DNA of 64,000 nucleotides from Peptostreptococcus russellii (GCF_003012055.1 NZ_JYGE01000007.1:62001-126000); one strand, 5' to 3'. Positions 48,233 to 57,541 are shown, counted from the first letter of the stretch. Numbers and translations are program-made. Notes: generated by a model not told the origin, from the letters alone.

Positions 48233-49750
48233 ATGAAATCTACAGCGATTATTTTGATGTTAGTGTCAATTATTTCTAGGATATTTGGATTTATTAGAGA
48301 AATGTTGATGTCTAACTATTACGGAACTTCGGCAGTTGCAGAGGTAGTCGTGATTGCACTTGCGGTTCCGACAGTTCTATTCGCATTTCTATTTAATAGT
48401 TTAAATACCAGTTTTATTCCGAGTTATAATAGAGTAGTTGAGGATAAAGGTGAAAAAGCTGCTAATGATTTTACGGCCAATATAGCAAATGTTGTTATGA
48501 TATTTAGTGTATTTTTATGTATTATAGGAATAGTATTTGCAAGACCGCTTGTGTTTGCTATGGCTTCAGGATTTACTGGAGAAAAACAGATAATGGCAAT
48601 AAAATTTGTTAGAATTGTCCTTTTAGGATCGGCTTTTAATTCTATAGCCGCAATATTTACGGGATACTTGAATGTTCATGATAGCTATATACTTCCGTCA
48701 GCAAGGTTGGCTCTTCAAAATATAATACTGATAATATTTACCATTATCAGTGTTTATACAAATGAGTATATGATTGCAGTCGGAATATTAATAGCTACAA
48801 TATTTCAAAATCTTGTCTTATTGCCAGCTTTAAAAAAGACAGGTTATAGTCATAAATGGAAGATTGATTTAAAAGATCCTAATATAAGATATATTCTTAT
48901 ATTAGCAATACCATTGATGTTGGGAGTTGCAGTGGATCAAATAAATGTATTTGTTGATAAAACTTTGGCTTCAAGGGCTATTGAAGGTGGAGTAGCGGTA
49001 TTAAACTACGCTGATAGAATAAATGCTTTAGTATATATTGTTTTAACTTCTATAGTCACAGTTGCATACCCTGTAATCAGTAAGTGTGCTATTAATGGAG
49101 ATATGGAAGGTCTTAAGAAAAATGTATTTAAATATGCACAGATAAATTACCTTTTCTGTATTCCTGTAATAGCGGCATTTATAGTATTTGCAGAGCCAAT
49201 AGTTCACGTAATATATGAAGGTGGTAAGTTCTCCCATAATGATACGATTGCAGTAAGTCAGTGCTTAATGCTTTATAGTTTGACAATATTTGGAGCATCT
49301 TTAAGAGAAATTGTATCGAGAACATTTTATTGTATGGGGGACTCAAAGACTCCCGTTAAAAATGGTATGGTAATGGTTGCTTTAAATGCTATCTTAAGTA
49401 TAGCTTTCTCTCAAAAAATTGGCTTAAAAGGTATTGCTTTAGGAACTTCTACAGCATCAATAATAGGTTGCCTAACACTTACATATAAATTGAGGAAAAA
49501 AATAGGAAGATTAAACACAAAAGAATTCATTAAAAATTTTGCTAAGATAATGGCAATATCTATAGTAATGATAACTTTGTCTAGGTTTTTATACAACCAA
49601 TTAAATATATATATAAGTGTTTTCAAGAGTCTTGCAATTTCAGCTAGTTTTGGAGTAATAATTTATTTCTCTATGATAGCCTTGTTTGATATTTCAAATT
49701 CTAGAGAAGTAATTAAAAGTGCTGCTTTGAGATTAAAAAAGAGGGCATGA
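48233..49750 (+). CDS. murJ: lipid II flippase MurJ
   Basis: 505-residue polytopic membrane protein (about 14 helices) of the MviN/MurJ family, which moves lipid II across the membrane for peptidoglycan synthesis. The N-terminal helix IISRIFGFIREMLMSNYYGT with its Arg residues, AFLFNSLNTSFIPSY and the late SRTFYCMGDSKTP are typical. The family start is well fixed at this ATG, which makes the displaced ribosome binding site notable. Confidence 0.93.
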   Translation: MKSTAIILMLVSIISRIFGFIREMLMSNYYGTSAVAEVVVIALAVPTVLFAFLFNSLNTSFIPSYNRVVEDKGEKAANDFTANIANVVMIFSVFLCIIGIVFARPLVFAMASGFTGEKQIMAIKFVRIVLLGSAFNSIAAIFTGYLNVHDSYILPSARLALQNIILIIFTIISVYTNEYMIAVGILIATIFQNLVLLPALKKTGYSHKWKIDLKDPNIRYILILAIPLMLGVAVDQINVFVDKTLASRAIEGGVAVLNYADRINALVYIVLTSIVTVAYPVISKCAINGDMEGLKKNVFKYAQINYLFCIPVIAAFIVFAEPIVHVIYEGGKFSHNDTIAVSQCLMLYSLTIFGASLREIVSRTFYCMGDSKTPVKNGMVMVALNAILSIAFSQKIGLKGIALGTSTASIIGCLTLTYKLRKKIGRLNTKEFIKNFAKIMAISIVMITLSRFLYNQLNIYISVFKSLAISASFGVIIYFSMIALFDISNSREVIKSAALRLKKRA

Positions 49751-50098
49751 GTATAGAATGAATGCATTTATATATAGTGAATGTATTTATATAGAAAGTA
49801 TATATTTATATAGAATATGTCTCTTTATAGAAACAATCTTAAAAGTAATAAAAGAGTGGTCATAGATTTATAGTAAATTTTATCTATAATTATAAATGAA
49901 TTTTAATAAAAATTATTGATTACTAATATGTTATAAAAAAAGAAAAAAATTAAATATTGAAATAATAAGAATATATCATAGTAATAATACAAAAGCTATG
50001 GTATATTTTTATGGAAAGAATTCTATAAAAAGAAAAGAAAGTGAGCTAATATATAATTAAGCAAGTATGAAAATATATGGAAAGGGTAAGGTGATTTA
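49751..50098 (+). other. spacer with short repeats and a terminator
   Basis: No gene. At 49757-49830 there are four loose units of about 19 bp (GAATGTATTTATATAGAAA and variants). At 49970-50010 an inverted repeat AATATATCATAG / CTATGGTATATT (one G-U pair) followed by TTT looks like a terminator for murJ. Confidence 0.6.
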
Positions 50099-51298
50099 GT
50101 GAACAAAATGAAAATAAACTATCAAAAAGAGTTGGAAAAGATAATTAAAGATATAGATGAAGAGAAAGTTCCTAGTTTAATGCTTCATAGCTGCTGTGGT
50201 CCTTGTAGCAGCTACTGTTTAGAGTATTTATCGGAGTACTTTGAAATAACTGTTTTTTACTATAATCCAAATATATATCCTTCAGAAGAATATGATTTTA
50301 GAGTAGAAGAACAAAAGAAGATTATAGAGCTGACAAAAGCTAAAAATCCTATACATATGATTGAAGGAAAATACGAAGTGGAAAAATTTTATGAAATGGC
50401 CAAAGGATTGGAGGACATAGCAGAAGGTGGCAGTAGATGTCACAAATGCTATGAAATGAGATTAAAAGAAGCAGCAAAGATAGGAAAAGAAAATGGCTTC
50501 GATTACTTTACAACAACACTTTCAATTAGTCCTCACAAAAACTCTCAAGTTCTAAATAAAATCGCTGAAAAAGTAGGTAAGGAAATTGGTATAGCACATC
50601 TTCCTTCAGATTTTAAGAAAAACAATGGATATAAAAGATCTTGTGATATAACAAGAGAATATGGTATGTACAGGCAGGACTATTGTGGTTGTGAGTTTTC
50701 TAAAAAAGAAACAGAAGAAAGAAATTTAAAAAAAGATAAAGAAAATCTTAGGAAAGAAATGATAGAGTTAGCAGAGAATTTAGATGAAAACTATATGAAA
50801 TCTTCAGATGAAAAAATAATAGAAGGGCTTTTAAAAAGTGAAGAGTATATAAATTCTAAAAATATATTTTGCTATGTTGGTAAAAGACCAGAAATAAATA
50901 CATCAATATTTATAGAAAAGGCTATAAAGGATGGAAAAACACTTGCAGTTCCATATTGTGTCGACGATAAAATAATGAAGGCATATAAGATAGAGTCTAT
51001 TGATGATTTGAGAGTTGGAAAGTACAATATTTTGGAGCCAGATCCTGATAAATCAAAAGAAATAGACAAGGAAGATTTAGACTTAATAGTGGTTCCCTGT
51101 TGTAGTGTTGATATGGATGGTAATAGGCTAGGGTTTGGAAAAGGATACTATGATAGATTTTTGGAGTCTATAAAGGCAGAAAAAATACTTTTAATAAGAG
51201 AAAAGCAAATAGCAAAAAAGATAGCTGTTTCCAAATATGACGTAAAGATAGAAAAAATCATAACAGAAAAAGGGTTTTATAAAATTCTAAGTGACTAG
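50099..51298 (+). CDS. fusion of epoxyqueuosine reductase QueH and 5-formyltetrahydrofolate cyclo-ligase
   Basis: 399 residues. Residues 1 to about 205 are QueH (old DUF208), which reduces epoxyqueuosine in tRNA: LHSCCGPCSSYC with C32, C33 and C36, SRCHKC (C114, C117) and YCGCE (C196, C198), metal/Fe-S cysteines. From about 212 a 5-formyl-THF cyclo-ligase follows: TLAVPYC, then GFGKGYYDRF (345-354), the phosphate/ATP motif, and VPCCSVDMDG before it. The link is charged and short. Both halves look complete. The start is GTG 50099 with AAGGTGAT upstream, or the ATG at 50108. Confidence 0.9.
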   Translation: MNKMKINYQKELEKIIKDIDEEKVPSLMLHSCCGPCSSYCLEYLSEYFEITVFYYNPNIYPSEEYDFRVEEQKKIIELTKAKNPIHMIEGKYEVEKFYEMAKGLEDIAEGGSRCHKCYEMRLKEAAKIGKENGFDYFTTTLSISPHKNSQVLNKIAEKVGKEIGIAHLPSDFKKNNGYKRSCDITREYGMYRQDYCGCEFSKKETEERNLKKDKENLRKEMIELAENLDENYMKSSDEKIIEGLLKSEEYINSKNIFCYVGKRPEINTSIFIEKAIKDGKTLAVPYCVDDKIMKAYKIESIDDLRVGKYNILEPDPDKSKEIDKEDLDLIVVPCCSVDMDGNRLGFGKGYYDRFLESIKAEKILLIREKQIAKKIAVSKYDVKIEKIITEKGFYKILSD

Positions 51299-51362
51299 GA
51301 TTGTAAGAGAAAGTAAAAAGCTAGTCTGAAAATATATAAAACAAATTTAAAAAGGAGTGCGT

Positions 51363-52157
51363 ATGATTAAAATTGAAGGATTAACAAAAGAATATGGCGA
51401 TAAGAAAGCTCTTGATAATCTGAATCTTGAGATAAGAGATGGAGAGATATTTGGTTTAATTGGTCATAATGGAGCTGGAAAATCAACAACAATTAAATCT
51501 TTAGTAAGTATTATTGAAGCAACAAGCGGAAATATATTTATTGATGGAATGGACTTAAAAGAGGAAAGATTGGAAATAAAGAAAAGGATAGGATATGTAT
51601 CGGATTCCCCTGATATGTTTCTAAAGCTTCCTGCAATTAACTTTTGGAAATTTGTTGCCGATGCTTATGGAATTGCCCCAAAGGTAAGAGAGAAAAGACT
51701 TGATTATCTTTGTTCTGTATTTGCTATGGAGGATAACTATAACAAAACGATAGAGGAATTTTCTCATGGTATGAGACAAAAAACCTTTATAATAGCAGCA
51801 CTATTATCAAATCCCAAAATATGGATATTGGATGAACCAATGACAGGACTAGATCCACAGTCATCTTATAACTTAAAGGAATTGATGAAAAAACATGCTG
51901 AAGATGGAAATACAGTTTTATTTTCTACTCATGTTTTGGAAGTTGCAGAGCAGATTTGTGATAGAATAGGAATTCTTAGTAAGGGAAAACTTTTATTTGT
52001 TGGAACAATGCAGGATTTGAAAGATATTCATCCAGGAGAGAGTTTGGAAAAGATATATCTTGGTCTTGTGAGCCCTGAAAACTCAAAGATAGATTACAGT
52101 GGTTTAGAGGATATAGATATAGAAGAAAATAATATGAAAAATAATTTAAATAAGTAG
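51363..52157 (+). CDS. ABC transporter ATP-binding protein
   Basis: 264 residues. Walker A GHNGAGKST (34-42), signature SHGMRQK (a variant of LSGGQ), Walker B IWILDEPMTGLD, and switch His in FSTHVLEVAEQ. Most like the ATPases of ABC-2 exporters. ATG 51363 fits the ribosome binding site AAAGGAGTG; a GTG at 51357 overlaps it. The permease follows after 10 bases. Substrate unknown. Confidence 0.93.
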   Translation: MIKIEGLTKEYGDKKALDNLNLEIRDGEIFGLIGHNGAGKSTTIKSLVSIIEATSGNIFIDGMDLKEERLEIKKRIGYVSDSPDMFLKLPAINFWKFVADAYGIAPKVREKRLDYLCSVFAMEDNYNKTIEEFSHGMRQKTFIIAALLSNPKIWILDEPMTGLDPQSSYNLKELMKKHAEDGNTVLFSTHVLEVAEQICDRIGILSKGKLLFVGTMQDLKDIHPGESLEKIYLGLVSPENSKIDYSGLEDIDIEENNMKNNLNK

Positions 52158-52167
52158 GTGATACAGT

Positions 52168-53943
52168 ATGAAAAAAAGATTTAAAATAGATAGTATGTTT
52201 AAGCAGATATTTAAAATAAACTTACTGTATGCAAACCCTGCCGTTACTACTAAAATGTGGAAAAAAGATAAATATAGGCTAAATCCAGATAAAATATATA
52301 AAGACTTAGGTATAAGATCCTATGTTTTTGGAAGTGTAATGATGCTTTTTATTTACAGCTTAATATTTATGCCGATAGACTACAGTATGTTTCCATACAT
52401 AGTTGATTATAGTATATTATTATTTATTGTTATGAATATTTTTCAGACATTTACATACTTTTTCAATGTGTTTTATGAAAGTAAGGATATAGAGGGCTAT
52501 ATGACCCTTCCTATAGATCAGAGTACAGTATTTAATGCAAAGATGGCAGTGGTCTCGCTTGCAACTATGCAGCTTGCTATACCAATGGTTTCAATAATAT
52601 TATTATACTTAATTAGAATTGACTATCCGATTTTTCTAGCAGTATTATTTGCTTTGATAGATTTTTTACTTCTATGGGGTATAATTATTGTTTTGAATAC
52701 TCTAGTAATGAATGGACTATCTAAAACTGCAATATTAACAAAATTTAAGACAAGGATAATTACTGCTATTACAGTAGTAACTATGATTTTAAATGTAGGA
52801 TTTATACTTGTGATACAACAGTTTTCAAATAAATTGGCAGAAAAAACTATACTTAAAAAAGATTTAGTTTATGGACCGCTTACAAAAATGATGACTTCTT
52901 ACACTATGCATATATTTCTTATAGTGGTGATATTTCTAGTAGTAGCAACTCTATATGTCCTATCAGTATCTAAGTTGAAGAATAATTTCTACTCAACAAT
53001 TAGAAAACTTCAGACAAATATAGTGAAATCTGGAAATAAGAAAGTTAAAAGTGTAGAAAAAGAAATGCAGCTAGATAACAAGCTAATAGATAAAAATAAA
53101 GATCATTTATTAGGAAACAATTCTTCCCAAAGTCATCAAAACATTAATAATAAGTCCTTGGATAGCGTTGATAATATAAGTTCTATTGGAGATATTTCAG
53201 AGTCGAAGCTTGAAAAATCAGAAAAAACAAGCTTTATAAAGACAATGTTTAAGTATAATCTATCTTTGATAAATGATTCAACAGTAATATCTCAATCGAT
53301 ACTTTTGACTATTATGATGCCAGTACTTGTATTATTTCCAAATATGATAAACATAATGAAGTATGGTGGAGTAGAATTTATAAGCTCTAATAAATTACTT
53401 TTTGCAATAGCCATATCAATAGCTGTTGCTGTACTGAGTAGTGTGTATAGCACAGGCTTGCCTGCAATAATGATTTCTCTGGACGGAGAAAACTATAATT
53501 ATATAAAGAGCTTACCAATAAGTGAAAAAAGATATTTTTTACTTAAGTATGTATTTTCAGTAGGAATAACGGCAATTTTTCCAATGTTATTATTAATAGC
53601 AGCATTTATATTTTTAAAAGTAGGACTGCTTGCCTCTGTTTTAGGAATATTATCGATGTTGATTTTATCATTTTCTATAGGGTCACAGTGGGTAATATTT
53701 GATCATAAGCATGCAATGACTAATTGGCAAAATATATCGGAACTTTACTCTAGAATAAGCAAAGGATGGACGATGATTATATTCTTTTTGAGTATGATGT
53801 TAGTAATATTTGGTGTAGCTGTGTTTATGGGAATAGGTGCCTTTGGTTTAGGAAATGTAGCAGTCGGTGCTATGATAGCCTTTATATTGATATTATCAAT
53901 TATTTGCTTTTTAAGAACAAAGAGATACTTGAATAAACTATAA
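52168..53943 (+). CDS. ABC transporter permease with central hydrophilic insertion
   Basis: 591 residues. About 12 membrane segments in two sets, residues 45-280 and 380-590. Between them (about 286-352) is a hydrophilic stretch rich in Asn, Ser, Lys and Asp without membrane segments. Encoded with the ATPase at 51363, so the two form one transporter. I do not recognise the subfamily or the substrate; antimicrobial peptide or lipid export are only guesses. Confidence 0.85.
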   Translation: MKKRFKIDSMFKQIFKINLLYANPAVTTKMWKKDKYRLNPDKIYKDLGIRSYVFGSVMMLFIYSLIFMPIDYSMFPYIVDYSILLFIVMNIFQTFTYFFNVFYESKDIEGYMTLPIDQSTVFNAKMAVVSLATMQLAIPMVSIILLYLIRIDYPIFLAVLFALIDFLLLWGIIIVLNTLVMNGLSKTAILTKFKTRIITAITVVTMILNVGFILVIQQFSNKLAEKTILKKDLVYGPLTKMMTSYTMHIFLIVVIFLVVATLYVLSVSKLKNNFYSTIRKLQTNIVKSGNKKVKSVEKEMQLDNKLIDKNKDHLLGNNSSQSHQNINNKSLDSVDNISSIGDISESKLEKSEKTSFIKTMFKYNLSLINDSTVISQSILLTIMMPVLVLFPNMINIMKYGGVEFISSNKLLFAIAISIAVAVLSSVYSTGLPAIMISLDGENYNYIKSLPISEKRYFLLKYVFSVGITAIFPMLLLIAAFIFLKVGLLASVLGILSMLILSFSIGSQWVIFDHKHAMTNWQNISELYSRISKGWTMIIFFLSMMLVIFGVAVFMGIGAFGLGNVAVGAMIAFILILSIICFLRTKRYLNKL

Positions 53944-54052
53944 GAATATATAAAGACTTGGAAAAAGTATTTATAAAAAGATTAATAGGAAGTAAAAAAG
54001 GCGTAGAAATAGAAAGATATAGCAATATACAAAACGTAGGGATAAAAGGATC

Positions 54053-54132
54053 TAGTAATAAAAAAATATAGTAATAAAAAAATGTAGTAATAAAAAAATG
54101 TAGTAATAAAAAAATGTAGTAATAAAAAAACG
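54053..54132 (+). repeat. 16-bp tandem repeat, five copies, after the ABC permease
   Basis: Units TAGTAATAAAAAAATG start at 54053, 54069, 54085, 54101 and 54117; the outer copies have a change or two. They are in the 359-base gap between two convergent genes. Sequences flanking the array share AGCAATATACAAAACGTAG and GGCAATATACAAAACATAG, so the array is itself inside a direct repeat. Confidence 0.9.
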
Positions 54133-54229
54133 TGGCAATATACAAAACATAGAAAAAAATATAGATATATAAAAGATACATAAACAAAAAACTATATCAG
54201 TGTAAAGAAAAGTAAATATTTAAACACAA

Positions 54230-54275
54230 AAAGAGGATATCGTGAAAGAAGGTAAAACTACACAATATCCTCTTT
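54230..54275. terminator. bidirectional terminator between ABC permease and tpx
   Basis: AAAGAGGATATCGTG (54230-54244) pairs with CACAATATCCTCTTT (54261-54275), one mismatch in 15, loop of 16. T-run is better on the minus strand, so it probably ends tpx. Confidence 0.8.
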
Positions 54276-54302
54276 ATATAAAAATTTTAAGTAAGCTCTA
54301 TA

Positions 54303-54812
54303 TTATAGAAGTTCTTTAGCTGCTGCTAAAGCCTTGTCATAATCTGGATGATTAGTATTTTCAGATACATATTCTACATATCTAACAACATCATCCTTGT
54401 CTATTACTAATATACCTCTATTAAGAAGTTTAAATTCATCCATCAAGAATCCGTAACCAAGACCGAATGAATGTCCATTATAATCTGATACCACTACTGC
54501 ATTGTCTATGCCTTTTGCTCCACAGAATCTTGCCTGAGCGAATGGAAGGTCACAGCTAATAGTGATAACAGCTGCATTGTCTAACTTTCCAGCTTCCTGA
54601 TTAAATCTAACAGTCTGAAGTTCACAAACTTCTGTATCTATTGAAGGAACAACACTTATTAACTTAACTTTTCCTTCTACATCCTTTAGGTTAAATGGAC
54701 TTAAATCTCCCTTTACGCATGTAAACTCTGGAGCTTTATCTCCAACCTTAATTTCCTTACCTAATAATGTTACAGGATTTCCTCCAAAAGTTGTTACTGA
54801 TCTCTTTTCCAT
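54303..54812 (-). CDS. tpx: thiol peroxidase (Tpx, atypical 2-Cys peroxiredoxin)
   Basis: 169 residues. Reduces peroxides with thioredoxin. Peroxidatic C63 (SIDTEVCELQT) and resolving C97 (QARFCGAKG), 34 apart as in Tpx. The C-terminal part GILVIDKDDVVRYVEYV is typical. Ribosome binding site AGGAGG. Probably oxidative-stress defence in this anaerobe. I see no clear PerR box upstream. Confidence 0.96.
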   Translation of the reverse strand: MEKRSVTTFGGNPVTLLGKEIKVGDKAPEFTCVKGDLSPFNLKDVEGKVKLISVVPSIDTEVCELQTVRFNQEAGKLDNAAVITISCDLPFAQARFCGAKGIDNAVVVSDYNGHSFGLGYGFLMDEFKLLNRGILVIDKDDVVRYVEYVSENTNHPDYDKALAAAKELL

Positions 54813-55302
54813 ATTTATTTCCTCCTAATTTTAACTAAATTTATTATTAATCTTAAAGTCATATTATATTTAAAAACTTTAACAAGAAAGTTTAGTGATT
54901 TCTAAATCAGTTTATGTTTCTTGCCTTATGTTATTATAATACCCATGGAATGAATAAATATTCACGAAAATAAAACTTTGTTGATATAGTTAGAAAATTG
55001 AAGAAATTCAAAATTAAAAAAAGTAAAACTTAAATATCATTTATTAATTTTAATAAGAAGATAGTATATATTTCTGTTAAGTTTAATAAAGGCTTTTAAA
55101 AAAACAAAAATATTGGGATTAATTGAAAAAATAAAAGATAAATCGAATATATCAAAGTAAGAAAATAGTCTAATTAAAGGAAATAGAAGTGTATAATCTT
55201 TAAAAGAAATATAATTTTTATAAGTATTAGTATGATTATAGAGATATAGTAGACAAATTGAATGAATATTTCTAAATAGTATATTTTATTCAGAAAAAAA
55301 TA
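54813..55302. other. gene-free stretch between tpx and the FMN riboswitch
   Basis: AT-rich; a possible tpx promoter lies near 54930-54945 (TTATTATAATA) but I cannot fix a -35. Nothing else is recognised. Confidence 0.35.
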
Positions 55303-55331
55303 TTGACAAGCTTTGAACAATATGCTAAACT
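55303..55331 (+). promoter_or_regulatory. promoter of the riboflavin operon
   Basis: Consensus TTGACA (55303-55308), 17-base spacer, TAAACT (55326-55331) with extended TGC just before it. The riboswitch begins about 20 bases downstream. Confidence 0.85.
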
Positions 55332-55351
55332 CAAGTTAATTAAATAAGATA

Positions 55352-55459
55352 TATCTTCAGGGCGGGGTGTAAATCCCCACCGGCGGTAAAGCCCGCGAGC
55401 AATTTTGCAGATCTGGTGTAATTCCAGAGCCGACAGTATAGTCTGGATGAAAGAAGATA
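55352..55459 (+). ncRNA. FMN riboswitch (RFN element)
   Basis: All conserved blocks are present in order: TATCTTCAGGGCGGGGTGTA, CCCCACCGGCGGTAA, GCCCGCGA, CTGGTGTAATTCCAGAGCCG, ACAGTATAGTCTGGATG and AAAGAAGATA. P1 is TATCTTC with GAAGATA. FMN binding should lower expression of the downstream rib genes. Confidence 0.97.
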
Positions 55460-55496
55460 ATGCATTTATATTATGCATTAATTGTTGTACATTTGT

Positions 55497-55528
55497 CCTG
55501 AAATGATTTTTTCGTTTCAGGTTTTTTT
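55497..55528 (+). terminator. riboswitch expression-platform terminator
   Basis: CCTGAAA / TTTCAGG hairpin followed by seven T, 37 bases after the aptamer. Between them AATGCA / TGCATT (about 55460-55480) may form an alternative hairpin that takes part in antitermination. Confidence 0.85.
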
Positions 55529-55602
55529 ATTTTATATATCAATCTATAAGCTATTATTATATTGGAAAGTTTTATTGTCTATTAAGTTATAAAGGATAAC
55601 TA

Positions 55603-55653
55603 ATGAATATAAGACTATTTAATGTAGTTAGAATAAAAGTTATTACTGGATAA
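55603..55653 (+). CDS. possible 16-residue leader peptide
   Basis: ATG at 55603 with AAAGGA 6 bases before it, encoding MNIRLFNVVRIKVITG and a TAA. It lies between the riboswitch terminator and a second terminator in front of ribD. It may be chance, but the good ribosome binding site is suggestive. Confidence 0.35.
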   Translation: MNIRLFNVVRIKVITG

Positions 55654-55696
55654 ATAAAAAGTAGTTGATTGTAAGATAAATGTATAAGAAGTTTAC

Positions 55697-55730
55697 AAAG
55701 CCTTGAGGATTTTCTTCAAGGCTTTTATTT
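55697..55730 (+). terminator. second terminator before ribD
   Basis: AAAGCCTTGA (55697-55706) pairs with TCAAGGCTTT (55716-55725), inner G-C and G-U pairs, then TTATTTT. It stands 20 bases before the ribD ribosome binding site, downstream of the riboswitch terminator. Confidence 0.8.
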
Positions 55731-55762
55731 TGCGAGAATATAGAAATTAGGAGATGGTAAAA

Positions 55763-56893
55763 GTGGAAAACATAGATGAAAAATATATGAAAGAAGCTAT
55801 TGATTTGGCCAAAAAGGGCGCTGGCTGGGTAAATCCAAATCCAATGGTTGGAGCAGTAATAGTAAAAAGTGGGAAAGTAATTGGCTTTGGATATCATGAA
55901 AAATACAAAATGGCTCATGCAGAAAGAAATGCTTTGGCTAATTGTATAGAAAGTCCTGAGGGTGCGACTATGTATGTTACTTTAGAGCCTTGTTGCCACC
56001 ACGGAAATACAGGACCTTGTACAGAAGCTATAATTGAAAAGAAAATTAAAAGACTTGTCGTTGGTTCTTTTGATCCAAATCCATTAGTTTCAGGCAAAGG
56101 TATTCAAACTCTTAGAGACAGTGGAATTGAAGTAGTGGAAGGTGTTTTAAGAGAAGAATGCGATGAACTAAATAAAGTATTTTTTCACTATATAAAAAAT
56201 AAGACTCCTTATGTAACTATGAAGTACGCAATGACAATTGATGGCAAGATGGCAACATATTCAGGTAAATCAAAGTGGATTAGTACAGAGGAATCCAGAG
56301 CAAATGTTCATATGGACAGACATAAAAATTCTGCAATACTAGTGGGAGTTGAAACTGTAATCAAGGATGACCCAATGCTCAATTGTAGAATTGAAGGTAT
56401 AGAAAAATATATAGATATAGGTGATATAAAATATCCTCTGACAAGTCCGATAAGAATTATTTGTGATAGTTTTTTAAGAACGCCGCTAGATTCAAAGATT
56501 GTAAAGACGGCTGATAAGTACAGAACTATTATTGCAAGTTGTGAGGAAGATGAAGAGAAGATAGAAGAATATAGAAAGAAAAATTGTGAAGTATTAAAGG
56601 TAAAATCACTTGAAAAAAGGGTTGATTTAAAAGATCTGATGAAAAAGCTAGGGGAACTTTCTATAGACAGTGTCTTAATAGAGGGTGGTGCAAGTATCAA
56701 TTGGTCAGCCTTAGAAAATAATATTGTCAATAAAGTTCAAGCCTATATAGCTCCAAAAATATTTGGAGGTCAGTATGCTAAAACACCTATCACAGGGGCA
56801 GGAGTAGATAGTCCTAGCCAAGCCTTTGAATTAAAAAATAAAATAATAAAGATATTTGGAGAAGATATATTTATAGAAGGTGAGGTTAAATAA
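55763..56893 (+). CDS. ribD: bifunctional diaminohydroxyphosphoribosylaminopyrimidine deaminase / 5-amino-6-(5-phosphoribosylamino)uracil reductase
   Basis: 376 residues. Deaminase domain (1-145) with zinc motif HAERNAL (H52, E54) and PCCHHGNTGPC (C77, C86); reductase domain (150-376) with TIDGKMATYSGKSKWIS and LIEGGASINWS. I start at GTG 55763, 9 bases after AGGAG; an ATG at 55754 directly abuts that site. First gene of the riboflavin operon, under the FMN riboswitch. Confidence 0.95.
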   Translation: MENIDEKYMKEAIDLAKKGAGWVNPNPMVGAVIVKSGKVIGFGYHEKYKMAHAERNALANCIESPEGATMYVTLEPCCHHGNTGPCTEAIIEKKIKRLVVGSFDPNPLVSGKGIQTLRDSGIEVVEGVLREECDELNKVFFHYIKNKTPYVTMKYAMTIDGKMATYSGKSKWISTEESRANVHMDRHKNSAILVGVETVIKDDPMLNCRIEGIEKYIDIGDIKYPLTSPIRIICDSFLRTPLDSKIVKTADKYRTIIASCEEDEEKIEEYRKKNCEVLKVKSLEKRVDLKDLMKKLGELSIDSVLIEGGASINWSALENNIVNKVQAYIAPKIFGGQYAKTPITGAGVDSPSQAFELKNKIIKIFGEDIFIEGEVK

Positions 56894-57541
56894 TTGTTTA
56901 CAGGTATTGTAGAAGAAATAGGAAAAATAAAAGCTATAAAGAAAGGAAAAAATTCAGCTAGATTAGTTATAAATGCTAAAAAAGTATTAGAAGATGTAAA
57001 ACTAGGAGACAGTATTGCTGTAAATGGTGTTTGCTTGACTGTTACAGAGTTTTCTAATAGTGCGTTTGGTGTAGATGTAATGCATGAAAGCTTGAGAAAG
57101 TCATCATTATCTACTTTAAAAAATGATTCCAGCGTAAATCTTGAAAGAGCGATGTTGCTAAATGGAAGATTTGGTGGGCATATAGTATCAGGACATATAG
57201 ATGGAACTGGAAAAATAATAAATATAAAAAATGACGATAATGCTATTTGGTATACCATAAGTGCTAAAGATAAAATAATGAAATACATAATAGAAAAAGG
57301 TTCTATAACAATAGATGGTATAAGCTTAACAGTGGCAAATTTGTCAGAGAGTGACTTTAGTGTATCAATAATACCACATACTCAAGAAGAAACTATTTTA
57401 AAAATGAAAAAAATAGGCGATATAGTCAATCTCGAAAATGACTGTATAGCTAAGTATGTAGAGAGCTTATTGAACTTTAAGGAAAAGTCAGAAGTTAAAA
57501 AAGATATAACGATGGATTTTTTATTAGAAAATGGATTTTAA
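56894..57541 (+). CDS. ribE: riboflavin synthase alpha subunit
   Basis: 215 residues, two lumazine-binding repeats: [10 protein letters not shown] with [13 protein letters not shown], and [13 protein letters not shown] with [12 protein letters not shown]. Dismutates two 6,7-dimethyl-8-ribityllumazines to riboflavin. TTG start right after the ribD stop, with GAAGGTGAGG before it. Confidence 0.95.
   Translation: MFTGIVEEIGKIKAIKKGKNSARLVINAKKVLEDVKLGDSIAVNGVCLTVTEFSNSAFGVDVMHESLRKSSLSTLKNDSSVNLERAMLLNGRFGGHIVSGHIDGTGKIINIKNDDNAIWYTISAKDKIMKYIIEKGSITIDGISLTVANLSESDFSVSIIPHTQEETILKMKKIGDIVNLENDCIAKYVESLLNFKEKSEVKKDITMDFLLENGF

Noticed and set aside
54053-54132. Origin iterons
   Set aside because: Short A-rich units without DnaA boxes or replication genes nearby; similar arrays occur in many spacers.
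53900-54187. Minus-strand 95-residue frame
   Set aside because: Covers the 16-bp repeat and the end of the ABC permease; low-complexity.
55290-55478. Minus-strand 62-residue frame
   Set aside because: Antisense to the FMN riboswitch, which explains the sequence fully.
56770-57288. Minus-strand 172-residue frame
   Set aside because: Antisense to ribD and ribE.
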